Positions 1 to 6,997 of a DNA stretch of 10,651 nt are shown here, in pieces. The notes under the pieces are model-generated. The model was not told the DNA's origin, made no database searches, and saw nothing but the letters and a program-made list of their open reading frames with translations. The position numbers were made by a program, and so were the translations under genes. How positions within the stretch are numbered: the first letter of the stretch is position 1; every line of letters starts with the position of its first letter. The stretch spans positions 1 through 10,651 of the forward strand of contig JAITBO010000192.1 in assembly GCA_031283505.1 (NCBI GenBank), read 5' to 3'. The stretch is from Treponema sp. Its GTDB lineage: Bacteria; Spirochaetota; Spirochaetia; Treponematales; Breznakiellaceae.

Positions 1-118
1 CGTGTACTCTGCAAAACATTTCGGTAATGAATTATCTGAAAGAATGTTTATGCGCATATTTTGGCATGAGGCCGTTCCCTAATCTCATAAATCCAGCCTA
101 ATAGCCGTGAACGGTTAC
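1..118 (+). mobile_element. Possible 3' end of an insertion sequence (IS66-like?), truncated by the window edge
   Basis: Frame 3 is open from base 3 to a TAA at 99-101 and encodes about 32 residues, including NYLKECLCAYF and ending PFPNLINPA. This resembles the tail of transposases in which a helical stretch is followed by a short Pro-rich end. Just after it, the sequence CCGTGAACGGTTAC ends at 118. Read inward this starts GTAACCG, and IS66-family ends characteristically start with GTAA. The family assignment is inference from these two weak cues. The fragment could equally be non-coding, and frame 2 is also open to a TAA at 80-82. Confidence 0.25.
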
Positions 119-150
119 AAAAAAAGAGACGTTTTTTGAGTTTTTTATTA

Positions 151-294
151 AAGGGCGTAGCCCTTTTGGGGTTTAATACCCCGCCCCTTTGGGCGCTTCC
201 TACTGGGGGTGCGGGGGATGTGTTCCCCCGCATACACAAAGATTTCACGGAGAAATCTTCGATACCCCGCCGCTCTGCGGCGGGGAGGTTCATT
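151..294. repeat. Hairpin-rich repeat element, left copy
   Basis: Positions 191-294 (104 bp) recur perfectly, in inverted orientation, at 10547-10650. The left copy is a chain of perfect hairpins: 151-156/160-165 (loop GTA), 182-186/191-195, 211-217/225-231 (GCGGGGG/CCCCCGC), 239-246/252-259 (AAGATTTC/GAAATCTT, loop ACGGA) and 265-273/277-285 (CCCCGCCGC/GCGGCGGGG, loop TCT). Short open frames running through it occur in both copies and are not believable genes. It looks like a dispersed non-autonomous or REP-type element. Its left boundary is unknown because the other copy runs off the window. Confidence 0.85.
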
Positions 295-376
295 CAAGAA
301 CCCTTGTGTTTTATTGCGAAGTATCTGGTAATACTCCGAAGATTGCTCCGGTTCTAAGTACGAGTATATTTGAAGG

Positions 377-760
377 ATGAATCAGAGAATACCTAAACCA
401 GGGAATGTGAGTATAATCATGTATCATATAGTATGTCCTGCGAAATACAGGAGGGTAGTAATAACAGAAGAAGTAGATAAAAAATTAAAAGAGATATGTT
501 TGGAGATAGAGAAACGATACGAGATAAAATTTTTAGAGATAGGGACAGAGAAAGATTATGTACAGTTCCTAACGGCAAGGAAACTATTTGAAGCGTGTCC
601 CGAAGTAAAAAAATCCTTATGGGGAGGAGAACTCTGGACGCGTGGATATTACATAGGAACAGTCGGGGAACATGGGGATGAAGAAACGATAGCAAGATAT
701 GTAAGAAATCAGGGACGTAAACCGGAAGAATATGAGCAAATATATGAAAACAAGCAGTAG
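377..760 (+). CDS. tnpA: Degenerate IS200/IS605-type TnpA (Y1 HUH transposase), probably inactive
   Basis: The 127-residue product has the typical IS200 TnpA opening (YHIVCPAKYRRVVI, residues 16-29) and end (LWGGELWTRGYY, then ARYVRNQGR). Tyr108 in the last motif is the expected nucleophile. Two things are wrong with it. The HUH metal-binding motif, normally HVH in the stretch DHVHFL, reads YVQ (residues 61-63). The protein also jumps from QFL directly to TARKLF, so about 19 residues found between these blocks in related transposases are missing, without a frameshift. The start at 377 is directly adjacent to an AAGG and has no spaced Shine-Dalgarno; Met15 at 419 is an alternative. It lies downstream of the left hairpin repeat and faces the 3' end of the NifK-like gene. 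The family call is firm; inactivity is inference from the altered motif and the gap. Confidence 0.8.
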   Translation: MNQRIPKPGNVSIIMYHIVCPAKYRRVVITEEVDKKLKEICLEIEKRYEIKFLEIGTEKDYVQFLTARKLFEACPEVKKSLWGGELWTRGYYIGTVGEHGDEETIARYVRNQGRKPEEYEQIYENKQ

Positions 761-819
761 GTGAAACATACTTAGAGCCACTCCACAAGATTTAAGGATA
801 CCGGCCCCCTTGGGCGTAC

Positions 820-2154
820 CTACCGGTAGCCGGCAAGGGCCGTATTGTAGATATCTTCAATGAGGTGAAGGCCCCCACGGTAGCCGGCGTAACCGGTAGC
901 CATGACCAGCCGGTAGGGTGAAGGCAGGGCGGCGGAAAGGAAATCGCAGCCCTTCTTCCGGGCAAGATCCTTGTCCCAGCCGCTTCCAATGATAAGCCCC
1001 CGGCCTTCGTAGTTCGTCCGGAGTATTTCCGCCTGGGCCAGGCCCGCGTCATTCTGAAACACGACAGGGATGGTCCGCTTTGCGGAAAAACCGGCGGCGG
1101 TTTTCAGTATTTTTTCCCGAAAAGCCCCGGGGGTGTTGTCGGTAATAAAGAGTTCTCTGGGGACTAGGCCTACTTCATTAAGCAGAAAGACAGTCATGCC
1201 CAGCACGTAATTTGCATCGTGGATGATATGCATATAGGAGGGAAGGCTGTAACGGAATTCCAGCAGGAAGGTGGCGAGGTTGTCAATTTCTTCATAAAAG
1301 ACCAGTTCTTCCTGCTTGATAAAAGCCTCCATACGGTTGTTGTCGAGTTCCGCGCCATGCGCGCCGGCGTAAGCCGTAAGTTCCCGGAGAAAACGGGTGG
1401 TTTCATTGCCGCCTATGGGCAGGTAAGGAAACCAGTAAAAGGGCTGCCCGTATTTTTCTTCCAGATACTCTACAACAGGCAGGCCGAACCAGGGAGAAAC
1501 GAGTATGTTGAAGGAAGCTTTGGGGATTTCCTTCCATTCCTCAACGCCCCCGGAGTGAGGACCGAACAGTATATGTACCTTGAGGCCTATCCCTTCGATA
1601 AGGCGCTTCAATTCTTCCAGATTACCCTTCCAAAACTGATCCTGATAGGGAATGGACGCAAAAAGATTGACGAGCTTTTTGTCTTTTTCTTGTCCCGCCG
1701 GAGCGAACCGTTCAACGTACTGTTTCAATACCGCTTTGACAATTTCACTGTGGGCCTCATAGTTACTGTACTTAAAGCCGGGAGTATCGGCAAACACGAT
1801 AGGTTTTCCCTCATCGGCGAATTCTTTTACAACACTTTTGATGTCATCCCCGACGATAGCGGAAGTACAGCCGGGCAAAACTACCTGAAGGTCGCTCTTC
1901 AGTATTTGGTAGGAATTCCTGATGACTTCGGCTAGTTTTTTTTCTCCGCCGAATACCACATCCGCCTCGGTAAAGTTGGTACACGGCGCGGCGCCGCCTC
2001 CGGAATAACCCCGGGAACGCTCAAAGAAGCCGGAAGCCATGCTGCCGCAGCCCGGTCCCGAGTGGAGTATGGAAATTGCCCGAGGAATGGCCGTCACGGT
2101 CTGCATGGCGCCTATGGCGCACATATAACGCTGTTGTTCAATATGTTCTGACAT
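820..2154 (-). CDS. marK: Nitrogenase-like component 1 beta subunit (MarK-like methylthio-alkane reductase subunit)
   Basis: A 444-residue NifK-type protein. The three Cys positions that hold the P-cluster in NifK have counterparts: Cys12 in YMCAIGAM (NifK Cys70), Cys36 in HSGPGCG (Cys95) and Cys96 in LPGCTSAIVGDD (Cys153). The block DVVFGGEKKL (residues 65-74) matches the FGG segment between them. The protein begins almost at the first Cys, so the N-terminal extension of true NifK is absent. The start chosen is the ATG at 2154, nine bases after GGAAG and overlapping the upstream gene by 17 bp; the ATG at 2160 and the longer open frame to 2232 are alternatives. The overlap implies translational coupling and an alpha-beta heterotetramer with the NifD-like partner. 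Linkage to metY and an organosulfur-type importer favours methylthio-alkane reductase over nitrogenase or the NifN scaffold. The family is certain; the substrate is inferred. Confidence 0.8.
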   Translation of the reverse strand: MSEHIEQQRYMCAIGAMQTVTAIPRAISILHSGPGCGSMASGFFERSRGYSGGGAAPCTNFTEADVVFGGEKKLAEVIRNSYQILKSDLQVVLPGCTSAIVGDDIKSVVKEFADEGKPIVFADTPGFKYSNYEAHSEIVKAVLKQYVERFAPAGQEKDKKLVNLFASIPYQDQFWKGNLEELKRLIEGIGLKVHILFGPHSGGVEEWKEIPKASFNILVSPWFGLPVVEYLEEKYGQPFYWFPYLPIGGNETTRFLRELTAYAGAHGAELDNNRMEAFIKQEELVFYEEIDNLATFLLEFRYSLPSYMHIIHDANYVLGMTVFLLNEVGLVPRELFITDNTPGAFREKILKTAAGFSAKRTIPVVFQNDAGLAQAEILRTNYEGRGLIIGSGWDKDLARKKGCDFLSAALPSPYRLVMATGYAGYRGGLHLIEDIYNTALAGYR

Positions 2155-3628
2155 GGACATTGTCTTCCAAAAAAGCAAAGGGATCCTGCGCAAGCCACCA
2201 TTCGGTATAGGGATTGATGGCGTGCTTTTCAAGGTTTTTTACAAATTCATCGTTTTCTATCGTTTCAAGGATACGTTTCCCGTATCTGACGATTCCTTCG
2301 TACCCCATGCCGAAATGTTCGTCCCCGATTAAAAGCGATGGTATGCCGTATTTGGCACCCCAGAGGGTCATGCCGCCGTGCCGGGCGAAAAGCATATCGG
2401 GCCGGACCTTGTTGAGGATATTCGCCAGTTCAAATTCCTGCTTATTACAGACATTGTAACCTCTGATCTCATTGGCGTAATCCTTCACTACATTCTGTAG
2501 TGTATCGGCGGATTCCGCGCCGTTGTCGTAAAGCGGGTCATGGTGAAAAATGGCCGCTCCCAGAGGCCGCATTCCAAGTTCCTGAAGCAGGCCCAGAAGG
2601 GAATGGCCGTGGGATGCGCCGGCGGTAACATAGGCCGTTTTGCCGGACAATTTTTCCCGCAGTTCTGCTATTTCCGGAATCCAGCGTTCCCGTTCTTCAC
2701 GCAGAAAAATTTCCGCCACATCTTCCCGGCCCGTCATGCGGCCCAGCTCCCGAAACCAGCGTTCGGTTTGTACGATGCCGTAGGGAGCGGGTACTTTGAT
2801 TTCCGGTACGCCGAATTCCTGTTCCAGGGCGGCTCCCAGGTAGGAACCCAGAGTCGCGCAGATCTGGATGGTACAGGCGGCTTCGGAGGACGAGGCGATT
2901 TGGGCAACCGAGGCGTAAGGGGTAAGATAATTTGTCCTCAGCCCCAGCCGTTTAAACCATTCGGCAAAAATATCGGCGCCCCAAAAGTTGATGATGTTAA
3001 CCATGTCTTCCTGTTTTTTCACCGGTTTTTTAATCAGCTTCCGGGCAATGCCGTGATACCCTGAATCAAAGCCGCTGGTCCATATCTTTGAACGAAAACC
3101 CTCGCAGAATATGGCCCCTACCGGGATGCCTAGTTCTTCTTCCGCCTCATCGGCAATACCTTCCACATCATCCCCGATAATACCGGAGGCGCAAGTGGTA
3201 ATGACAAATATGGCCGCCGGGTTTACCCGCCGGTACACATCACGAATCGTATCGGCAAGTTTCTGCTCCCCTCCGTACACCGTATCCCTTTCGGTTATAT
3301 TGGTAGTAAAAATACGACGCTGTTCCGGGTTAACCACATTCCGGTGTATACCGTTTACCTGATAGGTAAAGGCGAATTCGTGAAGGCATCCGGCGCAGCC
3401 TAGCGGCCCGTGGCTTATCACCGCCGCATCTCGGATCAAAATTACGGTACAGGCCGCATTGGAAGTGGAACATCCCATACATTGGCTGAATGACCGGCTC
3501 TTGTCCCGTAGCGTTCCCCGCCGGGCGCAGCAAACCAGATCTCCGGCGCTTCCCGCATAACCGGTTATGGACCCAAGCCGTGTCTCCCGTATCTGGGCGT
3601 GTCCGGCCTTCAGGTTAATTTCACTCAT
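2138..3628 (-). CDS. marD: Nitrogenase-like component 1 alpha subunit (MarD-like methylthio-alkane reductase catalytic subunit)
   Basis: A 496-residue NifD-type protein. P-cluster cysteines align as Cys53 (MGCSTSN), Cys78 (ISHGPLGC) and Cys146 (TTCASGIIGDDV), matching NifD Cys62, 88 and 154. Cofactor ligands also appear kept: Cys257 in IQICATLGSYLG (NifD Cys275) and His438 in GDEHFGMGYEG (NifD His442), so a nitrogenase-type metallocluster is likely. After CEGFR (residues 175-179) nitrogenase has SQSLGHH with Gln191 and His195; here the stretch is SKIWTSGFDSGYH, so the N2-reducing pocket is not conserved. Extra cysteines occur at 33, 34, 50, 60 and 81. The ATG at 3628 follows GGAGGG at close spacing. 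It lies 143 bp after metY and overlaps the NifK-like gene. Expected reaction: reductive C-S cleavage of methylthio compounds to methanethiol, with a MarH/NifH-like reductase not encoded in this window. The Mar assignment rests on motifs and neighbours. Confidence 0.8.
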   Translation of the reverse strand: MSEINLKAGHAQIRETRLGSITGYAGSAGDLVCCARRGTLRDKSRSFSQCMGCSTSNAACTVILIRDAAVISHGPLGCAGCLHEFAFTYQVNGIHRNVVNPEQRRIFTTNITERDTVYGGEQKLADTIRDVYRRVNPAAIFVITTCASGIIGDDVEGIADEAEEELGIPVGAIFCEGFRSKIWTSGFDSGYHGIARKLIKKPVKKQEDMVNIINFWGADIFAEWFKRLGLRTNYLTPYASVAQIASSSEAACTIQICATLGSYLGAALEQEFGVPEIKVPAPYGIVQTERWFRELGRMTGREDVAEIFLREERERWIPEIAELREKLSGKTAYVTAGASHGHSLLGLLQELGMRPLGAAIFHHDPLYDNGAESADTLQNVVKDYANEIRGYNVCNKQEFELANILNKVRPDMLFARHGGMTLWGAKYGIPSLLIGDEHFGMGYEGIVRYGKRILETIENDEFVKNLEKHAINPYTEWWLAQDPFAFLEDNVHVRTY

Positions 3629-3645
3629 GCTCCCTCCGTATTAAG

Positions 3646-3780
3646 TTTAATTAGTGTCTGTCCACAAAGTCGGTTACTTTGCGGACAGACCTTGCATTTT
3701 CTCGCCTAAAAGCTGCGAAAATGCGGGTTTCAAGGTGGTCTGTCCATATGTGTCTACATTATAGACAGACTCTAATTAAA
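3646..3780. repeat. Nested palindromic element (MITE-like) between metY and the NifD-like gene
   Basis: Ends are 17-bp inverted repeats with one mismatch: TTTAATTAGTGTCTGTC (3646-3662) and GACAGACTCTAATTAAA (3764-3780). A GTCTGTC/GACAGAC box occurs four times in alternating orientation (3656, 3684, 3738, 3764), allowing three consecutive hairpins inside one outer stem. The first is 3656-3670/3676-3690 with loop CGGTT and one mismatch. The second is centred on GCATTTTC/GAAAATGC. The third includes TGTCTA/TAGACA. The right repeat covers the last two codons and the stop of metY. In the direction of transcription it contains TATAAT (3763 to 3758) but no good -35. It could terminate, attenuate or stabilise the transcript between metY and marD. 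Confidence 0.75.
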
Positions 3781-5070
3781 CGCTTTTTTAAAAGCCTGAT
3801 CCAGATCGGCGATAATATCTCCGGCATCTTCCAGTCCTGCGGAAATACGGATAAGATTTTGGGGAATATCCGCTAATTGCTGTTCCTCGGAGGTAAGCTC
3901 TCCGTGGGTAGTACGAGGAGAGTTGACAATAAGCGTTCTGGCATCTCCCACATTCACATGGTAACTCAACAGTTCGACAGCGTTAAGAAATTTGTCGCTC
4001 TGTTCCACGGTTCCTTTAAACCCGAAGGACAACACCGAACCGGGGCCTTTGGGAAAGTATTTCTGCGCCAAAGCATGGTTGGGATCGGATTTCAGGCCCG
4101 GATATTTTACCCATTCCACATGGGGATTCTTTTCCAAATATTCCGCGATTTTTTGGGCGTTGGAAACCTGTTTTGCCACCCGTTCCGAAAGAGTCTCAAG
4201 GCCGATAAGAGCAAGGTAAGCGTCGAAGGGACCCAAGGCCGCGCCGAAGTAGTTAAGGTACACCAGGCGGAGACGGGTAACGAAGGGAGCCTCGGGAAAG
4301 ACTTCCAGGAAACTCCGTTTGCGTTCCGTGGCCCGGTCCCGGAGCACGTATTCTTCCTGGATAAGCTGGGGGAACTTGCCGTTATTCCAGGGGAAGCCCC
4401 CGGCCTCTACCACAAGCCCGGCGATAAGGTTACCGTGGCCGTTGAGGGCTTTGGTAGCCGAATACACCACAATGTCCGTCCCGTATTTGATGGGATTGAT
4501 AAGGTAGGGCGTGCCGAAGGTGTTGTCCACTACTAAAGGGATGCCGTGTTTATGCGCCAGGACAGCCAGGGCTTCCAGATCCGCCACCGCGCCGGTAGGA
4601 TTACTGACGGACTCCACAAAGATTGCTTTGGTATCTTTTTTAATATCCGCTTCCAGCTTTGCGGAATTATGGATGTTGAGAGAAAAATCAAAATGAATGT
4701 TGAATTTGGGATATATCCGGCCAAAACTGTCGAAGCTGCCGCCGTAGAGGTAAGGGGTAGTAAGAATACGGCCCCCCCCTTCCGCAAGGTTGAGCAGGGT
4801 GTAGGATACGGCGGCCATACCCGATGCCAGGGCCAGAGCCGCCTTCCCTCCGTCCAGGGCCGCTATCCGTTGTTCCAGTACATCCACAGTAGGGTTGTTT
4901 ACCCGGCTATAGAGAAAGCCCGCCTCAGTAAAGGCAAAAAGACTGTCCGCGTTTTGGGTGTCCCGGAATTCATAAGCGGCAGTTTGGTAGATAGGTACCT
5001 GTACCGACTGCCGGTGTTCCGCAGGATTGTACCCCGCCCGAATTTTCAGCGTGTCAAATTGATAAGCCAT
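3772..5070 (-). CDS. metY: O-acetylhomoserine sulfhydrylase / aminocarboxypropyltransferase (MetY)
   Basis: A 432-residue PLP enzyme of the Cys/Met metabolism family, normal in length. It makes homocysteine, or methionine, from O-acetylhomoserine with sulfide or methanethiol. Visible motifs are YSRVNNPT (residues 54-61, phosphate binding), ALASGMAA (80-87), SVSNPTG (154-160), VDNTFGTP (181-188, with Asp182 facing the PLP ring) and the Schiff-base lysine Lys207 in YSATKALNGHG. The frame is open 59 codons further upstream, but the ATG at 5070 has GGAGG six bases before it and starts the conserved MAYQFDTLKIRAG. That ribosome-binding site sits in the loop of an A6/T6 stem. It lies 52 bp after the ATPase gene on the same strand, upstream of the NifD-like gene. 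In this context it would capture methanethiol released by the reductase. Its last residues (Phe-Asn) and stop come from the palindromic element. Confidence 0.93.
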   Translation of the reverse strand: MAYQFDTLKIRAGYNPAEHRQSVQVPIYQTAAYEFRDTQNADSLFAFTEAGFLYSRVNNPTVDVLEQRIAALDGGKAALALASGMAAVSYTLLNLAEGGGRILTTPYLYGGSFDSFGRIYPKFNIHFDFSLNIHNSAKLEADIKKDTKAIFVESVSNPTGAVADLEALAVLAHKHGIPLVVDNTFGTPYLINPIKYGTDIVVYSATKALNGHGNLIAGLVVEAGGFPWNNGKFPQLIQEEYVLRDRATERKRSFLEVFPEAPFVTRLRLVYLNYFGAALGPFDAYLALIGLETLSERVAKQVSNAQKIAEYLEKNPHVEWVKYPGLKSDPNHALAQKYFPKGPGSVLSFGFKGTVEQSDKFLNAVELLSYHVNVGDARTLIVNSPRTTHGELTSEEQQLADIPQNLIRISAGLEDAGDIIADLDQAFKKAFN

Positions 5071-5122
5071 AAAAAACCTCCTTTTTTGGCCGCAGGGAGC
5101 AACTTCAGTTTTCAGCGCTTCC

Positions 5123-5902
5123 CTATATGGTATATTCAGGCTGGGGCCTGGAAATAACCAAATGTAATTCTTCAAGAATCTTTTTGCGCAGAGAGATAAA
5201 ATCGTCGTTATTCCGGTTCCGGGCAGGATTGATGTCAACAGTAACAATGTTGACGATCCGTCCGGGACGGGGGGTCATGATTACGATGCGCCCGCTCAGG
5301 GCTATGGCTTCGTCCACGTCATGGGTAACCATGACCATGGTGGCTCCGGTTTTTTTCCAGATGCCGGCAAGCTGTTCCTGGAGTTCTAGCCGCTTAAAGG
5401 CGTCCAGCGCTCCCAAGGGCTCGTCCAGGAGCAGCACCCTGGGCTCATTGATGAGGGAACGGATGATGGCAACCCGCTGGGCCATGCCTCCGGATAGTTC
5501 ATGGGGATAGGCTCTCTCAAAACCTTCAAGGCCGATCATGTTGATAAATCCCTGAACTTTTTTCTTGTTTTCCTTAAAGACCTTTCGGGCTTTAAGGCCC
5601 AGGGCCACATTATCGTACACCGTAGCCCAGGGGAACAGGGCCGGCTGCTGAAAGATATACCCACGTTCATAACTTGGGGCTGTTATCTCCTTTCCGTCAA
5701 CGAAGAGGCTTCCCTCTTCAGACCGGTCAAGGCCGGCGATAAGGCGCAGTAATGTTGTTTTTCCGCACCCCGAAGGACCGATGATTGAAATAAACTCCCC
5801 TTCTTCTATATCGAGGTTCACGTCTTTCAGGGCATAGACCGGGTTGCCTCCGGTATCCCGGTATACCCTGGCAACGTTCTTCACTTCTATCAAAACGCTC
5901 AC
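5123..5902 (-). CDS. NitT/TauT-family ABC transporter ATP-binding protein
   Basis: A 259-residue ATPase with all nucleotide-binding motifs: Walker A GPSGCGKTT (residues 42-50), Q-loop IFQQPALFPW (83-92), signature LSGGMAQR (136-143), Walker B VLLLDEP (156-162), D-loop GALD, and the switch histidine His194 in VTHD. It most resembles the SsuB/TauB/nitrate type, which energises import of sulfonates and related small organic compounds. It starts with GTG at 5902, and that GTG overlaps the TGA stop of the permease (GTGA), with AGAGGGG about nine bases upstream. This means tight translational coupling. It acts at the inner face of the membrane with the permease encoded just before it. Confidence 0.93.
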   Translation of the reverse strand: MSVLIEVKNVARVYRDTGGNPVYALKDVNLDIEEGEFISIIGPSGCGKTTLLRLIAGLDRSEEGSLFVDGKEITAPSYERGYIFQQPALFPWATVYDNVALGLKARKVFKENKKKVQGFINMIGLEGFERAYPHELSGGMAQRVAIIRSLINEPRVLLLDEPLGALDAFKRLELQEQLAGIWKKTGATMVMVTHDVDEAIALSGRIVIMTPRPGRIVNIVTVDINPARNRNNDDFISLRKKILEELHLVISRPQPEYTI

Positions 5903-6912
5903 CGTATGATTCCCCTCTGCCAGCGCAGTACCGAACGGCGTATCGCATTTATCAACGCGAGTATCAAGGCAAATTCAACAGCGATGATGATGATAGCGCC
6001 GTATACCTTCGCATAGGCCCCCCATCCTTTCGCCCAGTTGATATAAAAACCCAATCCCGCCTTGGCCCCCACCATTTCCGAAACGATCAAAGTGGTAAAG
6101 GAAAAAGCGCAGGCAGTCATGATCCCGGTAAACACGCTGGGCATGGCATTCGGTATGGCTATATGGAAAAGGAGAAAGCGGTTGTCCGCCCCCAGGGTTC
6201 TGGCGGCTTCAAAATAACTTTTCCTGGTGGCTATGATCCCCGATGCCATCATGGAGGAGACCGGAAACCAGGAAGAGATAAAAATAAGAAACATTCCGGT
6301 CGTAAAACTGTTGGGAAATATCAGAAGGGCCACCGGGAGCCATGCCACGGCAGGGATGACACCCGTCACCCGGATCACCGGCGAAAGCCAGTAGTCCCAC
6401 TGCCGGTACCAGCCCACAAAGATACCGGTGGCAAGCCCCAGAACCGTACCGGTAATAAGGCCGGCAAAAAAGAGCCTCATGGAGTAAAGGGTACTCCGCA
6501 GAAGAAGTAACCGGTCCTGAAACATGACATTGATGATCTCCACCATGCTGGGAAAATAGGGTAAAGGCAGAAGGGCGCTTTTTGAGGTAAGCAGATCCCA
6601 CAGGCTCAAGGCCATTCCACAGACAAAGAGAAACTGCGCCTTATGGTACAACTTCTTGCGGAACACGGGATTTCCAAGGGCCGCAAGATACGATGCTGTA
6701 AGGAACAGTACCAGTGCGCCGGCAACAACCCGGTAAGGAGAGGTGTTTACCGGCTGTCCGGAAGGAACAAGCCAGTTAACCAGCAGAACCGCCGCGAAAG
6801 AGAGCAACGCTGTCCAAACCCAAATTTCCGACTTTGGTTTCCAATACACCGTATCTCCCGCGATCTTTGGATCCTCATACCATGCGGTTTTACGCACCTT
6901 CTGCTTTGCCAC
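5899..6912 (-). CDS. NitT/TauT-family ABC transporter permease
   Basis: A 337-residue membrane protein. The C-terminal two thirds is a BPD-type permease domain with several hydrophobic helices. Its EAA loop, EAARTLGADNRFLLFHIAIP (residues 235-254), contacts the ATPase. The N-terminus is longer than usual for this family: about 80-100 extra residues with hydrophobic stretches near 30-50, 61-79 and 93-107, preceded by a charged cytoplasmic head. It starts with GTG at 6912, with AGGAAG about six bases before it. It is separated from the cyclase gene by 85 bp containing a 7-bp inverted repeat (6937-6943/6962-6968). The GTGA overlap with the ATPase shows they form one transporter. The substrate cannot be read from the permease; context suggests an organosulfur compound. 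Confidence 0.9.
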   Translation of the reverse strand: MAKQKVRKTAWYEDPKIAGDTVYWKPKSEIWVWTALLSFAAVLLVNWLVPSGQPVNTSPYRVVAGALVLFLTASYLAALGNPVFRKKLYHKAQFLFVCGMALSLWDLLTSKSALLPLPYFPSMVEIINVMFQDRLLLLRSTLYSMRLFFAGLITGTVLGLATGIFVGWYRQWDYWLSPVIRVTGVIPAVAWLPVALLIFPNSFTTGMFLIFISSWFPVSSMMASGIIATRKSYFEAARTLGADNRFLLFHIAIPNAMPSVFTGIMTACAFSFTTLIVSEMVGAKAGLGFYINWAKGWGAYAKVYGAIIIIAVEFALILALINAIRRSVLRWQRGIIR

Positions 6913-6997
6913 TATTCACTTCCTTTTTCATTTGACGAACCTCTGCCTCAAACGCAAGCCGGAGGTTCTGAACTCTCACGTCAGTCTTTGCCGGACT

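Noticed and set aside
797..833. Similarity of the sequence after the transposase to the start of the left hairpin repeat (173-210), suggesting a matching element end
   Set aside because: The match is only partial, includes GC-rich low-complexity runs, and overlaps the 3' end of the NifK-like gene, so it may be chance.
1219..1935. 238-codon open frame on the plus strand
   Set aside because: It lies entirely antisense to the NifK-like gene and has no recognisable domain; the minus-strand frame carries clear conserved motifs.
820..3628. Reading the NifDK-like pair as a true molybdenum nitrogenase or as NifEN
   Set aside because: No nifH, nifB or other nif genes are adjacent, the Gln191/His195 region differs, and the neighbours are sulfur genes. 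NifEN is not fully excluded without a tree.
3877..5157. Long plus-strand open frames opposite metY
   Set aside because: They are antisense shadows of a well-conserved PLP enzyme and lack sensible ribosome-binding sites or domains.
5071..5247. Upstream extension of metY to an earlier in-frame ATG at 5247
   Set aside because: It would overlap the ATPase gene, lacks similarity to the enzyme family, and the ATG at 5070 has a perfect GGAGG site.
6937..6968. 7-bp inverted repeat between the cyclase and permease genes as a terminator
   Set aside because: The stem is short, the loop is long and no T-run follows; the downstream genes need readthrough transcription.
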